Positions 11,510 through 22,755 of a DNA stretch of 64,000 nucleotides are shown here, in pieces (the stretch's first letter is position 1; every line of letters begins with the position of its first letter). This stretch comes from Flaccisagitta enflata (taxonomy: Eukaryota; Chaetognatha; Sagittoidea; Aphragmophora). A program made the position numbers and the translations under genes. The DNA is taken from assembly GCA_965153355.1 (NCBI GenBank), contig OZ231126.1, forward strand, positions 98,022,001 through 98,086,000, read 5' to 3'. The notes below the pieces were generated by a model, which was not told the origin of the DNA, made no database searches, and saw nothing but the letters and a program-made list of their open reading frames with translations.

Positions 11510-11627
11510 GTGCTACATCCGATTCCGAATATGATTCGGGTTACGATCCTTCGCGAAAGTCTTCCTTAACTCGTCGTCCCAATGGACCATCCAGGGGAAT
11601 CCCCACCGCCGAATCTCTTTTCGTCAG
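11510..11627 (+). CDS. Slac2-like, exon C
   Basis: A Ser/Asp/Arg-rich linker (SDSEYDSGYDPSRKSS) follows the Rab-binding domain, as expected for the disordered middle of this family. CAG acceptor ends at 11509; GTGAAA follows 11627. Phase 1 in, 2 out. Confidence 0.75.
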
Positions 11628-11822
11628 GTGAAAACAATCAGACCGGCGATACAGCGAGTTTCGAGTTAAGACTTGGTCTTCAGGATTGTGTCGTATAGGC
11701 TACCCATAACTTTATTTTGCATGCACAAATGTACGTAAACACCACATCCTTGTAATATGATCTATTTCTGCGGTTCTAAATGCGCTCTCACTTTGTCTCG
11801 TTTTCTTTAATCCGGTTTCCAG

Positions 11823-11949
11823 ATCCAATCCCGAACTGCATTTGGCCTCGCAAGACTCGATCACGCCGTCTTCCACCGAAGGAACCGTCGAAGATGATTT
11901 CCACTTTTCCATCAACGCCAACGTCCACGGCCACATCGAGCGCTTCCAC
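11823..11949 (+). CDS. Slac2-like, exon D
   Basis: An acidic, Ser/Thr-rich linker ending HGHIERFH. The acceptor TTTCCAG ends at 11822 and GTAATG follows 11949. Phase 2 in, 0 out, continuing exon C exactly. Confidence 0.7.
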
Positions 11950-12603
11950 GTAATGACGAATACATGAACTAACAATTAAGACCTTTCGTTTTCTTTTTCG
12001 TTTTCGTTTAAGACCTTTAGTTTTCTATTCAGTCATGTACAAACCATGAATTTTTAATGATATTGTCAAAAAAAAAATATTGATCTTACAACCTTGGTAG
12101 AAAAAAAATCTTCCTATTTGGAAAACTTTAGGGGGGACATGCTTTTGAAAAAATTGAGCGACCCCAGATTGGTGACACACTGACACAGTTGAGACAGCTT
12201 TAGCCGTAATCATTTACTACCTAGCTCATATGTTTATCACCTCACTAATTGAACAATATCTCCATTTCAAATGATAATTTCTAAGCAAAATCTGTGAGAT
12301 TCTGAAACTAGAATCAATTTCCGATTGAATGCCGCAAACCGCGCTAAATTATCTCCAAGCGTTTAGAAATGACATGCAAAACAAAATTGCTTCTCCAATT
12401 CAAAATGGCGAAAATAGACTAATCCAATTTTCCATCGTTCTGTCTTTAAAACTAGAAGCACTATGCATCATTTTCTTCATTATAGTTGCTATACCTTTTC
12501 AATCTTTTTTGTACTTGGTACAATGGGACGGCAAGTAAAAAGATTTTGGTTGATAAGGGTGCAATTGTCACTCTTAAAGACAAGAGCCTGACACACAATT
12601 GCT
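11950..12603. other. Intron D-E, left part
   Basis: AT-rich intron; no coding or repeat structure that I can support. Confidence 0.4.
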
Positions 12604-12747
12604 CAACTATCTGGTGCGGGACTGAAAAGGATCGCCCGCATGGCCTGTAGGAAGATCATGCCATCCTACCTCAAATTTCTTTACGCAAGTATGCCGAGGC
12701 TTATGAAGGCAGTGGTTGATGCCCAAGGTGGTCACACTAAGTATTGA
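12604..12747 (+). pseudogene. Tc1-type transposase C-terminal remnant
   Basis: An open stretch ends in ASMPRLMKAVVDAQGGHTKY and a stop. The 'SMPRR..AVI.A.GG.TKY' tail is characteristic of Tc1-like DDE transposases. Only about 47 residues survive and the catalytic residues are gone. It is a fossil in intron D-E and does not match the ends of neighbouring MITEs in any way I can see. Confidence 0.75.
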
Positions 12748-12987
12748 GTAGGTTCCTTACATGTATTTGTCTTATCTATCGAATAAATCAACTCATTCTC
12801 AAGAAGGTGATAAACTTTTGAGCTAGATAGTAGTAGCAGCACTCCGTTATTTACAGCGGAAGATTTTTTTCTCGCCATGATGTTAAGTTACAATTCCAAT
12901 CGCCATGCCACTAAAGATTCGTCTTTCTCTCCCCCCCCCCCACACTTATCCTGCCGTTGGCGTTGTCTTCCCATTATCCCTTCTCAG

Positions 12988-13182
12988 GAGGGTTTACGTG
13001 GTAATATCGAGGAGTTGCGCGAGGCGTTGGCCGACTTTCTCAACGACGACGATTTTGAGAGCGATCGATTCAAAAGAATGCTGTACACGTTTTCGCTCAA
13101 ATTCGCCGGCGTTCTCACGCAGTTCGACTCGGGACTCAGAAGGGACATAAGAGGGGTCGAAAAGAGCCAAATCAAAGCATCG
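12988..13182 (+). CDS. Slac2-like, exon E (helical segment)
   Basis: Sixty-five codons of predicted helix with alternating charge (NIEELREALADFLNDDDFE, then RFKRMLYTFSLKFAGVLTQF). It may be a coiled coil or a partner-binding helix such as the myosin-binding part of Slac2 proteins; that role is a guess. TTCTCAG acceptor; GTAATT donor; phase 0 in and out. An upstream in-frame ATG at 12877 lies in intron sequence and is not needed. Confidence 0.75.
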
Positions 13183-13575
13183 GTAATTGCGTTTGTCTGT
13201 AAATCTTATGGTCGTTGACTCGTTTGTACTCGTTGTAGTCACGCTTAGTTAACATTTCATACATAGTAAATGCCATTCATATCATATATTCACTGGTTAG
13301 AGCGCATCTCAAGAGACTACTGAAGGCAATATCATTCATTGTACTACAAGTTGTAGTGAAGCCGACTTTTTTCCAATATAGTAACAAATTTAGTATTAAC
13401 TAAAGAATCTCTCATGGGACAACAAAATTGATGCCCTATAGGCTAGCATGCCTTAGCGAGCGGCGCTTTACTGTAAATCGTATTTATCTGTCTGTAATCA
13501 CGTGTCTCGGGAACTCATTTAGTATACGTTGCGTTGTAAATGTCATTCAATCGTTATTCTGATTTGACAATTAAG
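13183..13575. other. Intron E-F
   Basis: No feature seen. Confidence 0.4.
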
Positions 13576-13704
13576 GCACGTCGGGCTGTATGCAAGCAAG
13601 TGGAGAATCTCATGGGTTTTGACGTGGATGAGTCTGACGGAATGTTGAGCCAACGGGACGGCGATGAGGCCGACCAACACATCGGGGAACTCATTGTTTA
13701 CAAG
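13576..13704 (+). CDS. Slac2-like, exon F
   Basis: Forty-three codons, helical start (ARRAVCKQVENLMGFDVDES) then acidic. Acceptor AATTAAG is short of pyrimidines; donor GTATAG. Phase 0 in and out. Confidence 0.65.
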
Positions 13705-14018
13705 GTATAGAGGGAATAGAAGCATCATTATCGAAATCACCACCGTGATGATGACTGTTATGAAGGGCCTTTTGAAATGTACAATCATAATGAATCATTG
13801 TAGCTTTCATGGATCGATATCATCATCATGATATTGAAATGAGTAGCGCCTCATTTGCCGTGAGATTATCGTCATTGTCGCTTTCATCGATATCCTCGTC
13901 GACTTGATATTTGAATGTCATCGGTATCATCATCGTTCCCAACGATACACCAATCGCAACAAAAGATGTACGATCACCCAACCACCTGCTCTTTATACCC
14001 CGAATTACTCCCAAACAG

Positions 14019-14187
14019 GTGATGAGGGATTTCAAGGAAGAGGCGGCTGATTATTGCGATGTTCTCGACAACGAAGATGGTTCCAATCGAGGCGTGGGTC
14101 AGGAAGATGACGATCAAGATGAGGATGACTTCCTGCGCAGGCGCAAGGAGAGCGAAGAGTTCCATCAATTGGAAGCTCACTTCCGCG
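14019..14187 (+). CDS. Slac2-like, exon G
   Basis: A highly acidic region (QEDDDQDEDDFLRRRKESEE) ending in QLEAHFR. Acceptor CCAAACAG; donor GTAAGG. Phase 0 in, 1 out; the next compatible exon is at 26902. Confidence 0.7.
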
Positions 14188-14419
14188 GTAAGGGCACACG
14201 CGTGGCGCTATTCTTGAGTGATAGGGGGGGGCTAATGTGGGCCAGGGGCAATGAGGGCCAGGGGCAATGTGGGCCACTTGATCGACATCATCAACTTTGT
14301 GACATGCTCATCAACTGACTGTCAATAGTTCAACATTACCAATGGTCCTGCTAGTTACAGTGGGTAAAGGAGTTGCTATGGTAACAATATGCTGCAGGCG
14401 CAGCAGGCGCAGCGCAGCT

Positions 14420-15107
14420 TACAGGTTCGGATGGATTATAAAATGCTATGTCACTTTCTAACCCACCCCACCCTACAGCCCAAACCACTTATAGTAGAGA
14501 CATGAAATTTGGTATGGAAAGTCAGTGGGGGAATACTTTTTGGGTCATCAGAGGGTTTTTTCAATTTCCGCCCCTGAGCAGAGATATAGGGGTGGGGTGG
14601 GGTAGCCCCTGAGGGTTGAAAAATCTCAAAAAAAATTTTTTTGAGATTTTGGATTTTTTCAATTGGATATGTTATATTAGGCTGTAATAAACATAAAAAA
14701 CTAAAAATTATTATAAAATTCAAGTTCTAAGTGATTATAAGTATTTTTAATGTTTTTGAAATACTTTGTTCTAACGTTTAAAAGAGCATAACTCTTCAAG
14801 TTTCGAGAATAATTCAAAAAATTTTGTATATTTACCATGGTATAATTTAGATTTAATCAATACAATGCAAAAATTGAAAAAAAATTGAAAAAAAATTTTG
14901 AGATTTTTCAACCCTCAGGGGCTACCCCACCCCACCCTCATATCTCTGCTCAGGGGTAGATATTGAAAAAATCTGATGGCCCAAAAAGTATTCCCCCAAT
15001 AACTTTCCATACCAAATTTCATGTCTCTACTCTTTAGTGGTTTGGGCTGTAGGGTGGGGTGGGTTAGAAAGTGACATATAGCATTTTATAATCCATCCAA
15101 ACCTGTA
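14420..15107. mobile_element. Foldback MITE with about 220-bp inverted repeats, TA-flanked
   Basis: Left TACAGGTTCGGATGGATTAT and right ATAATCCATCCAAACCTGTA begin arms that stay complementary to about 14640 and 14890, sharing ACCCCACCCCACCCT and CCCCTGAGCAGAGATAT. The central 250 bp is AT-rich. TA at both outer edges suggests a Tc1/mariner-type target site. Lies in intron G-H. Confidence 0.8.
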
Positions 15108-15659
15108 ACGCAGGATCACTTTCGCTGCTTTGTGAAGTGACATTTTTACTGGTTCGGCAAAACTTTTCATAACTGCAAAGATATAATATCTATCTTTTCT
15201 TGGAATTAAAAATAGAATAAAAAAAAAAGTAGCAGTAGGAATATGGGTGCGCCCATCTATGATTTTTACATCCAAATTAAGACTTGAACCTGAAGGGCAA
15301 TGTGGGCCACTGTTGACTTTCGACTGACAACTCCACACAAAACTCAATTTTGGCACAAGGGACACCTGATGATATCTACAAATCATTAATAAATGACTCT
15401 CTGGATATTAAACTCGCCCAAATGCCAATATTTTTTTTATCTGAAAATTATATAACGGGTGTTCTTATAAAAAAAATTGTAATTAATAAATGTAAAATAT
15501 ATAGATTTTTAAAAATATTTTATTGTGACGAAGTAAATTTTAATAAAAGATAGTTCTGTTAATGACGTAGTAGTAGTTGTAACTAGGAAAGCTAGTGTTT
15601 TATTGTATGTCCCTTTTTTTGATATTCCAATTAGAAGTTGGTCGAAACTGCTGTCAAAT
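15108..15659. other. Intron G-H, AT-rich
   Basis: No gene; a 67-codon frame at 15350 has no family character. Confidence 0.4.
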
Positions 15660-15965
15660 ATCGCAAAACATACCTTTCCTTTTAATTTCTATGTAAAATC
15701 ATTAAACTTACCTTCTTTAAAAATCTTTAGCGTGGATTTTGATAATGATCCCGAAGGAATTTTGAAAAAAGAATAGCACAGACAGTTTTTCATGCAGATT
15801 TCAAATCTGTGGTCAAAATTTTGATTTGAGCAATTAGAAATTTTTAGTTTCCTACTGACCCATGGGAAGTTCAAGGTAAGGCGCGGAAACCAAGATGTAA
15901 ACTTTTAAAGCTGAAAATGATGACAATAGAAGCCCATGACAGCTCCACAACATGAACTGCTCGTA
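15660..15965 (+). repeat. Dispersed repeat, copy 1 of an inverted pair
   Basis: Matches, in reverse complement, 32950-33270; both share GAACTGCTCGTAGAATTT-type ends and GGCGCGGAAACCAAGATGTA. Confidence 0.75.
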
Positions 15966-16735
15966 GAATTTCGTATTAAGAAATAATTCAAAAGAATTCG
16001 TAAGAAATTGTAAGAATTTGTAAGATATAATTCGTATCAAGAAATTATTATTAAGAAAATACCCACACTTTTTATTTGAACACCTGTTATGCTGCTACTC
16101 CATCACATTTCCTGGCATGACAGATTTAGTTATACAGGTACATTTTAACATTACCATATTAATGTGCACTACTTCAGCAGATACCATTTATTGAATATTA
16201 CACTGGAAAATGTTTTTTGACCCTTGACAAATTGATTTTGGGGGCTTTCAGGCTCCATCTTTTTGTCCCCGACAAACAGTTTTCGTCGGTGACTATGAAG
16301 TAGCAGTGATGCGTAGTCTGTTGTTTGTCTGTCTGTCTGTTTAAAACCTTATATTTTTGGAACCAGACTTCAGAATTTTATGAAACTTTGCTGGTGTTGT
16401 TTATAGGTCAATAGGAGCTTGTGTACCAATTTTCAGAAAAATTCACTAATTTTTACTACCCTTTGCCTATTATTTTAATGGTTATGAAAGTTGGACAACA
16501 TTACTACTCCACACTATATAAAGGACAAGAGCCTTTGGAGCTCTTAATGGTGTTTAATCCGGGCCCATCATTTTACTGGATTTACATAGGTAGAGGGTAG
16601 TAAACTTTAGTGAATTTTTTTTTTATTTGGCATACAAGTAAAGGTCACTAAATAATCAGCCCCTGCAAAATTCGAATAAAATCTGAAGTCTGGTTCATGA
16701 GATATTAGCTAATTCATGTTGTAATATGTTATTAG

Positions 16736-18067
16736 GACTTAGGCAATGAAACACATATCAAAAAATGCAATGGGCGGCAGTGTGGTACATGTCCATTTTT
16801 AGAAGAAACACAATTTTTTCATTCAAATTCTACAGGACAAAGATTTAAACCTTCTTTAGCTGATCAGAGTTTTCTTACTTGTAAGTCAGAAAATGTAATT
16901 TACATGATTTTTTGTAAAGTATGCAATATTCAATATATAGGTGAAACAAAACAAAAATTAATAAGAAGATTTAGTAATCATAAAACTAATATAAATGGTA
17001 AAAAGTCAGGACAGGTTGTTCATAAACATTTTGAAGAAAGTGGTCATGGTATTTCTAATCTTAGAGTAATTCCAATAGAAAGTATAAATAAGGACAATGT
17101 AAATTTACAGAACTTGAATGAAGTCCAGAAAGATAAGGCTATCACTAAATATAGGCAAGATAGAGAGAAATTCTGGATTTCAAAATTGCAGACAGCCTAT
17201 CCCTTAGGTCTAAATGTTACAGTCAAGGGGGTAGGCGATTTTAATGTTTCCCAGGGACAATATCAAAATTTTGAAGGAAGAAGAAGAAGAAAAAATAAGA
17301 AACATTCTAGGCGAAAACCAAAAAGATTAAGAAATAATATTGGTATTTCTCTGGATTTTATAAAAAGAAAACATATTGAATTAAGAGACAAAGACAATTA
17401 TATCCATTTTTTCAAAACTTTTTTATATGGTTTACCGAGAAATCATTTACAAACTTTACAAATTAATGCAAAACAAGACAGCTTGTTAGATGATAGATTA
17501 AGAGATATGATAAATATGATTTCTCATCAAAAATTATTCCAACCAGTCCAAACATATAATAAAAAGGATAGAGATTTTTATCATATTCAATTTAGAGATA
17601 AAGGACTGGATCATATCAATATAAGCCAAATACTTAGAAACAATAGTGTCACAGATAAAATTCCAATTTATTTTATTGATAAAGAGCCTCCTATAATTGG
17701 ATATAAATTCAATAGAAGTATCACAGGAAATATATTTAATTATAAGGAGAGTTTGTCGGAAGAATCGATTGGAAATTTTGAGAATGGTGACATTCAGTGT
17801 AGTTGCCAAAATTCTATTCATAGGAATGACCACCATGGTCATATTATTACTGGAAACTTAGAAATAATTCAAAATTCTAGTCTAAGAAAAATTTTCAAAA
17901 AAGGACCTAAATATAGATTACCTCAAAAAATAGATTGGACAGAAGATAAAAATCTTATAATAAATTTTCTTAATTCTTATATAGATAATTGGACAGCAAA
18001 GGAGAAAAAACAGGGTAATACTTTAGTAAAAAAAGAGGTTTTAGGACCTTGGAAAAAGAGATATTAA
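16736..18067 (+). CDS. Naiad-type PLE, GIY-YIG nuclease and linker reading frame
   Basis: The frame is open from 16736, after a TAG; the first ATG (16904) falls inside the nuclease domain, so the real start is probably upstream or spliced. Before that ATG lie a CNGRQCGTCP cysteine cluster and a further TCKS cysteine, then NVIYMIFCKVCNIQYIGETK (GIY-YIG core, catalytic-Arg helix IRRF), H-x-F and EKFWISKL with the expected Glu. A long basic linker (RRRRKNKKHSRRKPKR) follows and then about 230 residues of RT N-terminal extension. The frame stops at 18067, where the RT frame, one base back, takes over. It nicks DNA for target-primed reverse transcription in known relatives. Confidence 0.8.
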   Translation, partial: DLGNETHIKKCNGRQCGTCPFLEETQFFHSNSTGQRFKPSLADQSFLTCKSENVIYMIFCKVCNIQYIGETKQKLIRRFSNHKTNINGKKSGQVVHKHFEESGHGISNLRVIPIESINKDNVNLQNLNEVQKDKAITKYRQDREKFWISKLQTAYPLGLNVTVKGVGDFNVSQGQYQNFEGRRRRKNKKHSRRKPKRLRNNIGISLDFIKRKHIELRDKDNYIHFFKTFLYGLPRNHLQTLQINAKQDSLLDDRLRDMINMISHQKLFQPVQTYNKKDRDFYHIQFRDKGLDHINISQILRNNSVTDKIPIYFIDKEPPIIGYKFNRSITGNIFNYKESLSEESIGNFENGDIQCSCQNSIHRNDHHGHIITGNLEIIQNSSLRKIFKKGPKYRLPQKIDWTEDKNLIINFLNSYIDNWTAKEKKQGNTLVKKEVLGPWKKRY

Positions 18068-19482
18068 GAATTGTAGATAACAAAATAACCCGAGGTAAAA
18101 TTTTATTCAAAAGAACCTGGTCTCAAAAATTAGATGGAGATCTAGCCACAGAGTTAGAGAAATTAAAAAAGGATTTTGTTATAACTGTGGCAGATAAAGC
18201 TCAAAATAACATTTTATTTACATGTAAATATTTTTACATAAAATCCTTAAAGGAAGAATTAACAAGACCAGGTCAATTAACGTATCAACTTACTGATAAA
18301 GGACAAAATGATATCAATAGGGATATAATAAATTTTTCAAAAAATAAAGGAGTTAAGGTTCCAGAGGAAATGGGAGACCTGCCTCTGATATATTGGATTC
18401 CTAAAATGCACAAAAATCCTATAGGCAGTAGATTTATTGCAGGATCCAAATTTTGTTCAATCAAGATGCTCTCAAAACACTTTTCCAAAGCTTTGAAATT
18501 AATTTTAAATCACATGAAGCTTTACAATAGGACAGTCTTTGAGAGGACAGGATTGAATTGTTTTTGGATTTTGGATAACTCATTAGAATTTTTAGAAAAA
18601 ATGAAATCTGAGAGGATTGATCATATGGAAACCTATGATTTTTCCACTCTTTACAAGGCTTTGCCTCATGGAGAAATAAAACGTAAATTTTCGACTATTT
18701 TTCAAAAAGTATTTAATAGAGAGGCAAGGCCATACATAAGTTTCAATTTACATGGAGCCTATTTTAGTATTACAAAAGTAAATAGATATTCTTTTAGATC
18801 GGAAGATATGCAGGAGATTTTGGAATTCATATTAGATAATATTTATGTAAGATATGGTAAAGATGTATATAAGCAAGTAATAGGAATACCTATCGGTCTG
18901 GATTCTGGTCAGGATATTGCTAATCTACTTTTATATAGTTATGAATCCGACTATGTGGGGGAAATTTCTAAGATAGATCTTTCTTTAGCAAGGAAATTTA
19001 GACTTAATGGAAGATACATTGATGATCTTTTTGTGGCTAATTTTCCGACCTTCAGGGATCATATCTACAGAATATACCCTCGAGACTTAGAGATAAAATT
19101 AGAATCTAACAATACTCTAGAATTAACATACCTTGACTTAAAGATTAAATCAGAAAATTCTTTACTTAATTTTTCTGTCTATGATAAGCGTGATGACTTT
19201 TCATTTGATATAGTTAATTTCCCATTCATAGACAGTTGTATACCCAAAAAGTCGGCATTGGGAGTTTTCTATAGTCAATTGATAAGGTATGCACGACTTT
19301 CATCAAAATATGCAGATTTTTTGATTAGAAGCAATTTATTAGTTATTAAACTAATGACCCAAGGCTATAGAAAAAATGAATTAAAAAGATTAACATCAAG
19401 ATTTTTTAGAAACAAACAGGATATTTTGACAAAATATAATATTCCTAATTTGGAAGATTTTTTAAAAAGTGTATTTCACTAA
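18019..19482 (+). CDS. Naiad-type PLE, reverse transcriptase reading frame
   Basis: Open in the -1 frame from 18019 to the stop at 19482. Counting residues from TTG 18049: YDFSTLYKALPH has catalytic Asp197; GIPIGLDSGQDIANLLLYSY is the conserved G-P-x-G loop; RYIDDLF is the catalytic YIDD (323-326); TYLDLKI follows. The C-terminal NFPFIDS, then QLIRYARLSS and MTQGYRKNEL is the characteristic tail of this PLE group. All catalytic residues are present and no internal stop occurs, so the copy is fairly young apart from the frame change. No ATG begins this frame near 18019, which argues for synthesis as a fusion with the upstream frame or for a one-base lesion. Confidence 0.85.
   Translation, partial: YFSKKRGFRTLEKEILRIVDNKITRGKILFKRTWSQKLDGDLATELEKLKKDFVITVADKAQNNILFTCKYFYIKSLKEELTRPGQLTYQLTDKGQNDINRDIINFSKNKGVKVPEEMGDLPLIYWIPKMHKNPIGSRFIAGSKFCSIKMLSKHFSKALKLILNHMKLYNRTVFERTGLNCFWILDNSLEFLEKMKSERIDHMETYDFSTLYKALPHGEIKRKFSTIFQKVFNREARPYISFNLHGAYFSITKVNRYSFRSEDMQEILEFILDNIYVRYGKDVYKQVIGIPIGLDSGQDIANLLLYSYESDYVGEISKIDLSLARKFRLNGRYIDDLFVANFPTFRDHIYRIYPRDLEIKLESNNTLELTYLDLKIKSENSLLNFSVYDKRDDFSFDIVNFPFIDSCIPKKSALGVFYSQLIRYARLSSKYADFLIRSNLLVIKLMTQGYRKNELKRLTSRFFRNKQDILTKYNIPNLEDFLKSVFH
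18028..18034 (+). promoter_or_regulatory. Possible -1 frameshift site A_AAA_AAA
   Basis: A run of seven A in the nuclease frame reads GTA AAA AAA GAG, so the heptamer A AAA AAA is in exactly the phase for -1 slippage. It lies inside the only window (18019-18067) where both frames are open. A simple one-base indel in the A run is the main alternative. I did not find a clear downstream pseudoknot. Confidence 0.4.
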
Positions 19483-19800
19483 TTTTTTTGGTGGGAGGCT
19501 ATGAGAATCTTTTGACCTACTTGTCGCAGACCATAGTCAAACACCGCTAATTTAACATAGGAGGAAGGAGTTTACAATAACGCCCCTCAATTTTTCAATT
19601 TTTTGCCTGATAGTTTGTCAGGTGATCTTATTAAAATACAAGTAAAAATTATTAATGAGGAAGGAGTTTACAATAACGCCCCTCAATTTTTTATGTACTT
19701 TTTGCATAATATTGATAAAATAGTATTTTTAAAAAAATAAAAAGAAATTTTTCCTATAATAAAAGGTTTTGAAAATGATTGGGAAAAACATGATTTCTTA

Positions 19801-20602
19801 ATGATATGATAGTGCTTTCCTGGTGATTTCTAAAAATCTCTTCAAACCATGCAGTGAAGGACACTTTTGAAGTAAGTGTGCCCCACCTGTACTTGGGTCT
19901 TGGAGATTATATACATATATATAAATTTATATATATGTATATATGGGGCGAAACCCTTTTTTTGGGTACAGGACTCCAACTGATGACCAGAAGCTGGGTG
20001 GTTTGTTGTATTATTATATTTTCAAAAAATTTTTTTTGGACATGTACAAAAACTTTTTACCCCTCATGGAGACCTATCATCCCATGATATATCTTCTCTG
20101 AAGATGAAGGCTTTTTCCCTTTAATCACTAAGAAATGAAAATAACCTTAACCAAATATAGTAGAAATTCACCTATATCCCACCCCCCTAATAGATTTAAG
20201 GGACTCGGCTGGGGGAATGCGGACACCTGGCCCCCCTTTTTTCTATTAGGTAAAATTTTAACCAAATTTGGGCTGAGTTGGTGGTCCCGATCAATGCCAG
20301 AAGACAGCTCTAACAATACCCTTACCCTAAAATAAATTGTATCTCATAAAATACACTAAAAAAGTTTTTAAGATAGAAAAAATATGATACATTTAGTAAA
20401 AAGTATATACCTAAGGAATTTTGATAGTGTTTCAAAAAACCATATTTTAGGTATGTATGTGTATGTAATGGAAGCTTACACTATATAAATGTCCATATTC
20501 TTTTCAATTTTTCTTTAAATTTTTATTTTATTTTGATTTTGGTAATTGTATGAGTTTTCTAGTATGAATTGTTGCACATGTCACATAGGCAAAGGGTAGT
20601 AA
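19801..20602. other. AT-rich intron sequence
   Basis: Contains a TATATA palindrome around 19912-19945 flanking TAAATTTATA; no gene. Confidence 0.4.
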
Positions 20603-20839
20603 ATGTGGAATATCGTTGATATTTTGGCATTTGGCGCCTTTGTACTGCGATCTATTTCATTGTCCTTTCGTTGGCGTTGCTATTCATTTGCTTGTGATGA
20701 TATATTTGATTATCTGGATGCATTCTTTCTTTCAGTTAATCAGTGTATTTTAACAAGCAATTCAACCTGGAAGCATTTTGGGGATTACAGTGGAACCTGT
20801 GGTGAGTGTACTTGGCTACATTTGTTGACAATTGATTGA
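20603..20839 (+). pseudogene. Possible TRP-channel-like fragment
   Basis: The frame begins MWNIVDILAFGAFVLRSISL, resembling the 'FWN.iDil...F..g..lR' transmembrane segment of TRP (TRPM-like) channels, followed by a possible second short helix. In-frame TAG and TAA lie directly upstream and I find no neighbouring channel exons. This is at best a stray fragment and may be coincidence. Confidence 0.2.
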
Positions 20840-21250
20840 ATTGATTGAGGTAGTTATTGATGGTACACACTAGTTAGTTAGTTAGTAGATATTAACCAAT
20901 CCTTTCCCCCTCTCTCTTCTGTTTCTCCCTCTTTCTCTTCCTGTAAATAATAGTTTAAATACACTTTCTTACCTAGTGATTAGAGATAGCATCCACAGAC
21001 TGACGTTGGAACTAGCGCCACCGGAAGTGACGTTATCGGCGTGATTGGCGTGGCGATGACGTATTCAAACCGGAAGTGGCGTCTTCAGTCGGAAGTTGCG
21101 TGGCCGACATGATCCTAATGACGATACGAGACAGTATTTTCTACGGTTCTTCACAGTATTTAAACACCAAAACCGCTGGTGAAAATTGCTAACCCTATAT
21201 TATAACCCCCTACTATACACGAGCACAACACGCAGGTAACATCAGATACT

Positions 21251-22535
21251 ATGTCGAACATCAGACCGATCGAAGCCACGGTATGGGACCTGCGCATCGT
21301 TGCACACGTGAGGCGAGAATTGGAAAAAAGCTTTAACTCAATGACGGTAGCCCTCAACCACGCGACGAAAACACCGTCGGAGGAGGCTCAAACCGAATTG
21401 AACTTTCAAAAGCGACGCATTCTGCGACCTCTACGAGAAGCGTTTGGACGAATATAATGCCTGCAAAATTGAGAACGAGCCCAATGCCAGGGAAATGGCC
21501 GGACAATTGATGCAGGACATGGTTCGTTACAAAATAACTCTCGAATCCCACTTCAAGACGCAATCGGCAGGGGACGTCGGCGAGACGGTTGACGACCCGG
21601 CGGAGGACGTCGGGGCGTTAGGGGGATTACCGCTGCTGCACGAAAGCAGGACGAGCGGAGCGTGGAAGAAGTGAAGGCGGAGGAAGAAGGAGGGCGGAAG
21701 TGACGAAAGAGACGGCGCCTCCAGCGTCAATGCTGAACTCATTAAAAAAAAGGGTATCGTTGACTGTGACTGCCGGAAGAAAGATGCTCGAAAATGTGGT
21801 CGGCAGTCAGACGCCTGAGAGACGTCAAAACCCGTCACATCCTCCTCCTCCTCCTCCTCCAGCGACACCCCCCGCGGCCCCGCGGCAGCAGCAGATCTCA
21901 CCATAAATGACTCCGTTCGGCCAAAAGCTCGGCCACTTCCATCCGGCTTCCAATTGGCCGAAAATGAACTGCGGACAGCGGCAGAGGCTAACAAAAAAGA
22001 CAAAGAGGCCAAAAAACCTCAAAGCGTGACCACCTCTGTTGCTCCACGTGCTGATCCCGAACGCGACGACGACGCAGAAAATGCCAGGTCGACGATACGT
22101 TCGACGAGGTCGTCAGAAAAGGGATCCCAGAGGAGCAAAACGTCGACGGTGATGTCACGGCAAGTGGAAAAAGACAGACAGAGGAAAAGGGAAGCCGAGA
22201 AGGAACGGATAAAGTCCAATGACGCGCAAGCGAACGCGGATATTGCGTATCATCAAAGCATTATCCAAGACATACAAAGGCAAAAGGACCTCGACAAAAC
22301 CCTCCACGAGAAAGAAATGGAAAACATTGACAAAAATGCGGCGGAGCTGCAGGACTTAATAGCAGCAAATGAAGACGAACAGTCGACGGCAAGCGGCGCC
22401 GTCGAGGAGGGAGAAAAGTCGAGGGACGCTGGCGCCAGATTGGAGATGACCGCCGCAGGTGCAGCATTCGGTGGCGAAACTCCAGATGCATTGACGAGCG
22501 CGTGGGTGAACGGAGTGACGTCGAGACAGAGCTAG
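21251..22535 (+). pseudogene. Gag-like open region, frameshifted, BEL/Pao-like
   Basis: GC-rich, coding-like sequence in an AT-rich intron. The first frame (21251-21457) is helical and charged. The helical pattern continues in another frame from about 21412 to 21674, and then, after a Ser/Pro-rich segment with CTC repeats, in a third piece (about 21812-22535) rich in Lys/Glu/Arg coiled-coil-like sequence (QVEKDRQRKREAEKERIKSN). The N-terminal part resembles the helical N-terminus of BEL/Pao retroelement gag (DUF1759-like). No protease, RT or integrase follows; purine repeats begin at 22556. At least two frame breaks mean it is broken, unless some breaks are introns. The family call is tentative; an unrelated host gene is possible. 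Confidence 0.4.
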
Positions 22536-22555
22536 AGGGCGCCCGCAAAACTTGA

Positions 22556-22755
22556 AAAAATAAAGATGAGGAAAAAAAGGAAGGAGGAAAGGAAAAGGGG
22601 AAGGAAAGAAAAGAGGAAAGGATGGAGGGAGGAAGGGAAGTAAAGAAAATGAAGGGAGACAGGTGCGAAAACAAGGAATTAAGGGAGGGGGGAAGGAAAA
22701 ATGTGAGGGGAGATGGCAGGGAGGAGGGAAAGGAAGGAAGAAAGAAATACAACTT
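22556..22755 (+). repeat. Polypurine GGAA tract
   Basis: About 200 bp of GGAAGGAGG-type sequence directly after the gag-like region. Confidence 0.85.

Larger units (their letters stand above)
16240..19800 (+). mobile_element. Naiad/Chlamys-type Penelope-like retroelement
   Basis: A retroelement with domain order GIY-YIG nuclease then reverse transcriptase, the permuted order known from the Naiad/Chlamys group of Penelope-like elements; ordinary Penelope elements, such as the one at 46620, have RT first. Its upstream region (16262-16735) is a repeat also found at 62330-62880. Downstream, a 35-bp segment (GAGGAAGGAGTTTACAATAA onward) is repeated 96 bp apart (19561 and 19657). I cannot fix the exact ends and see no clear target duplication. 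It lies in sense orientation in the largest intron of the Slac2-like gene. Confidence 0.75.
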
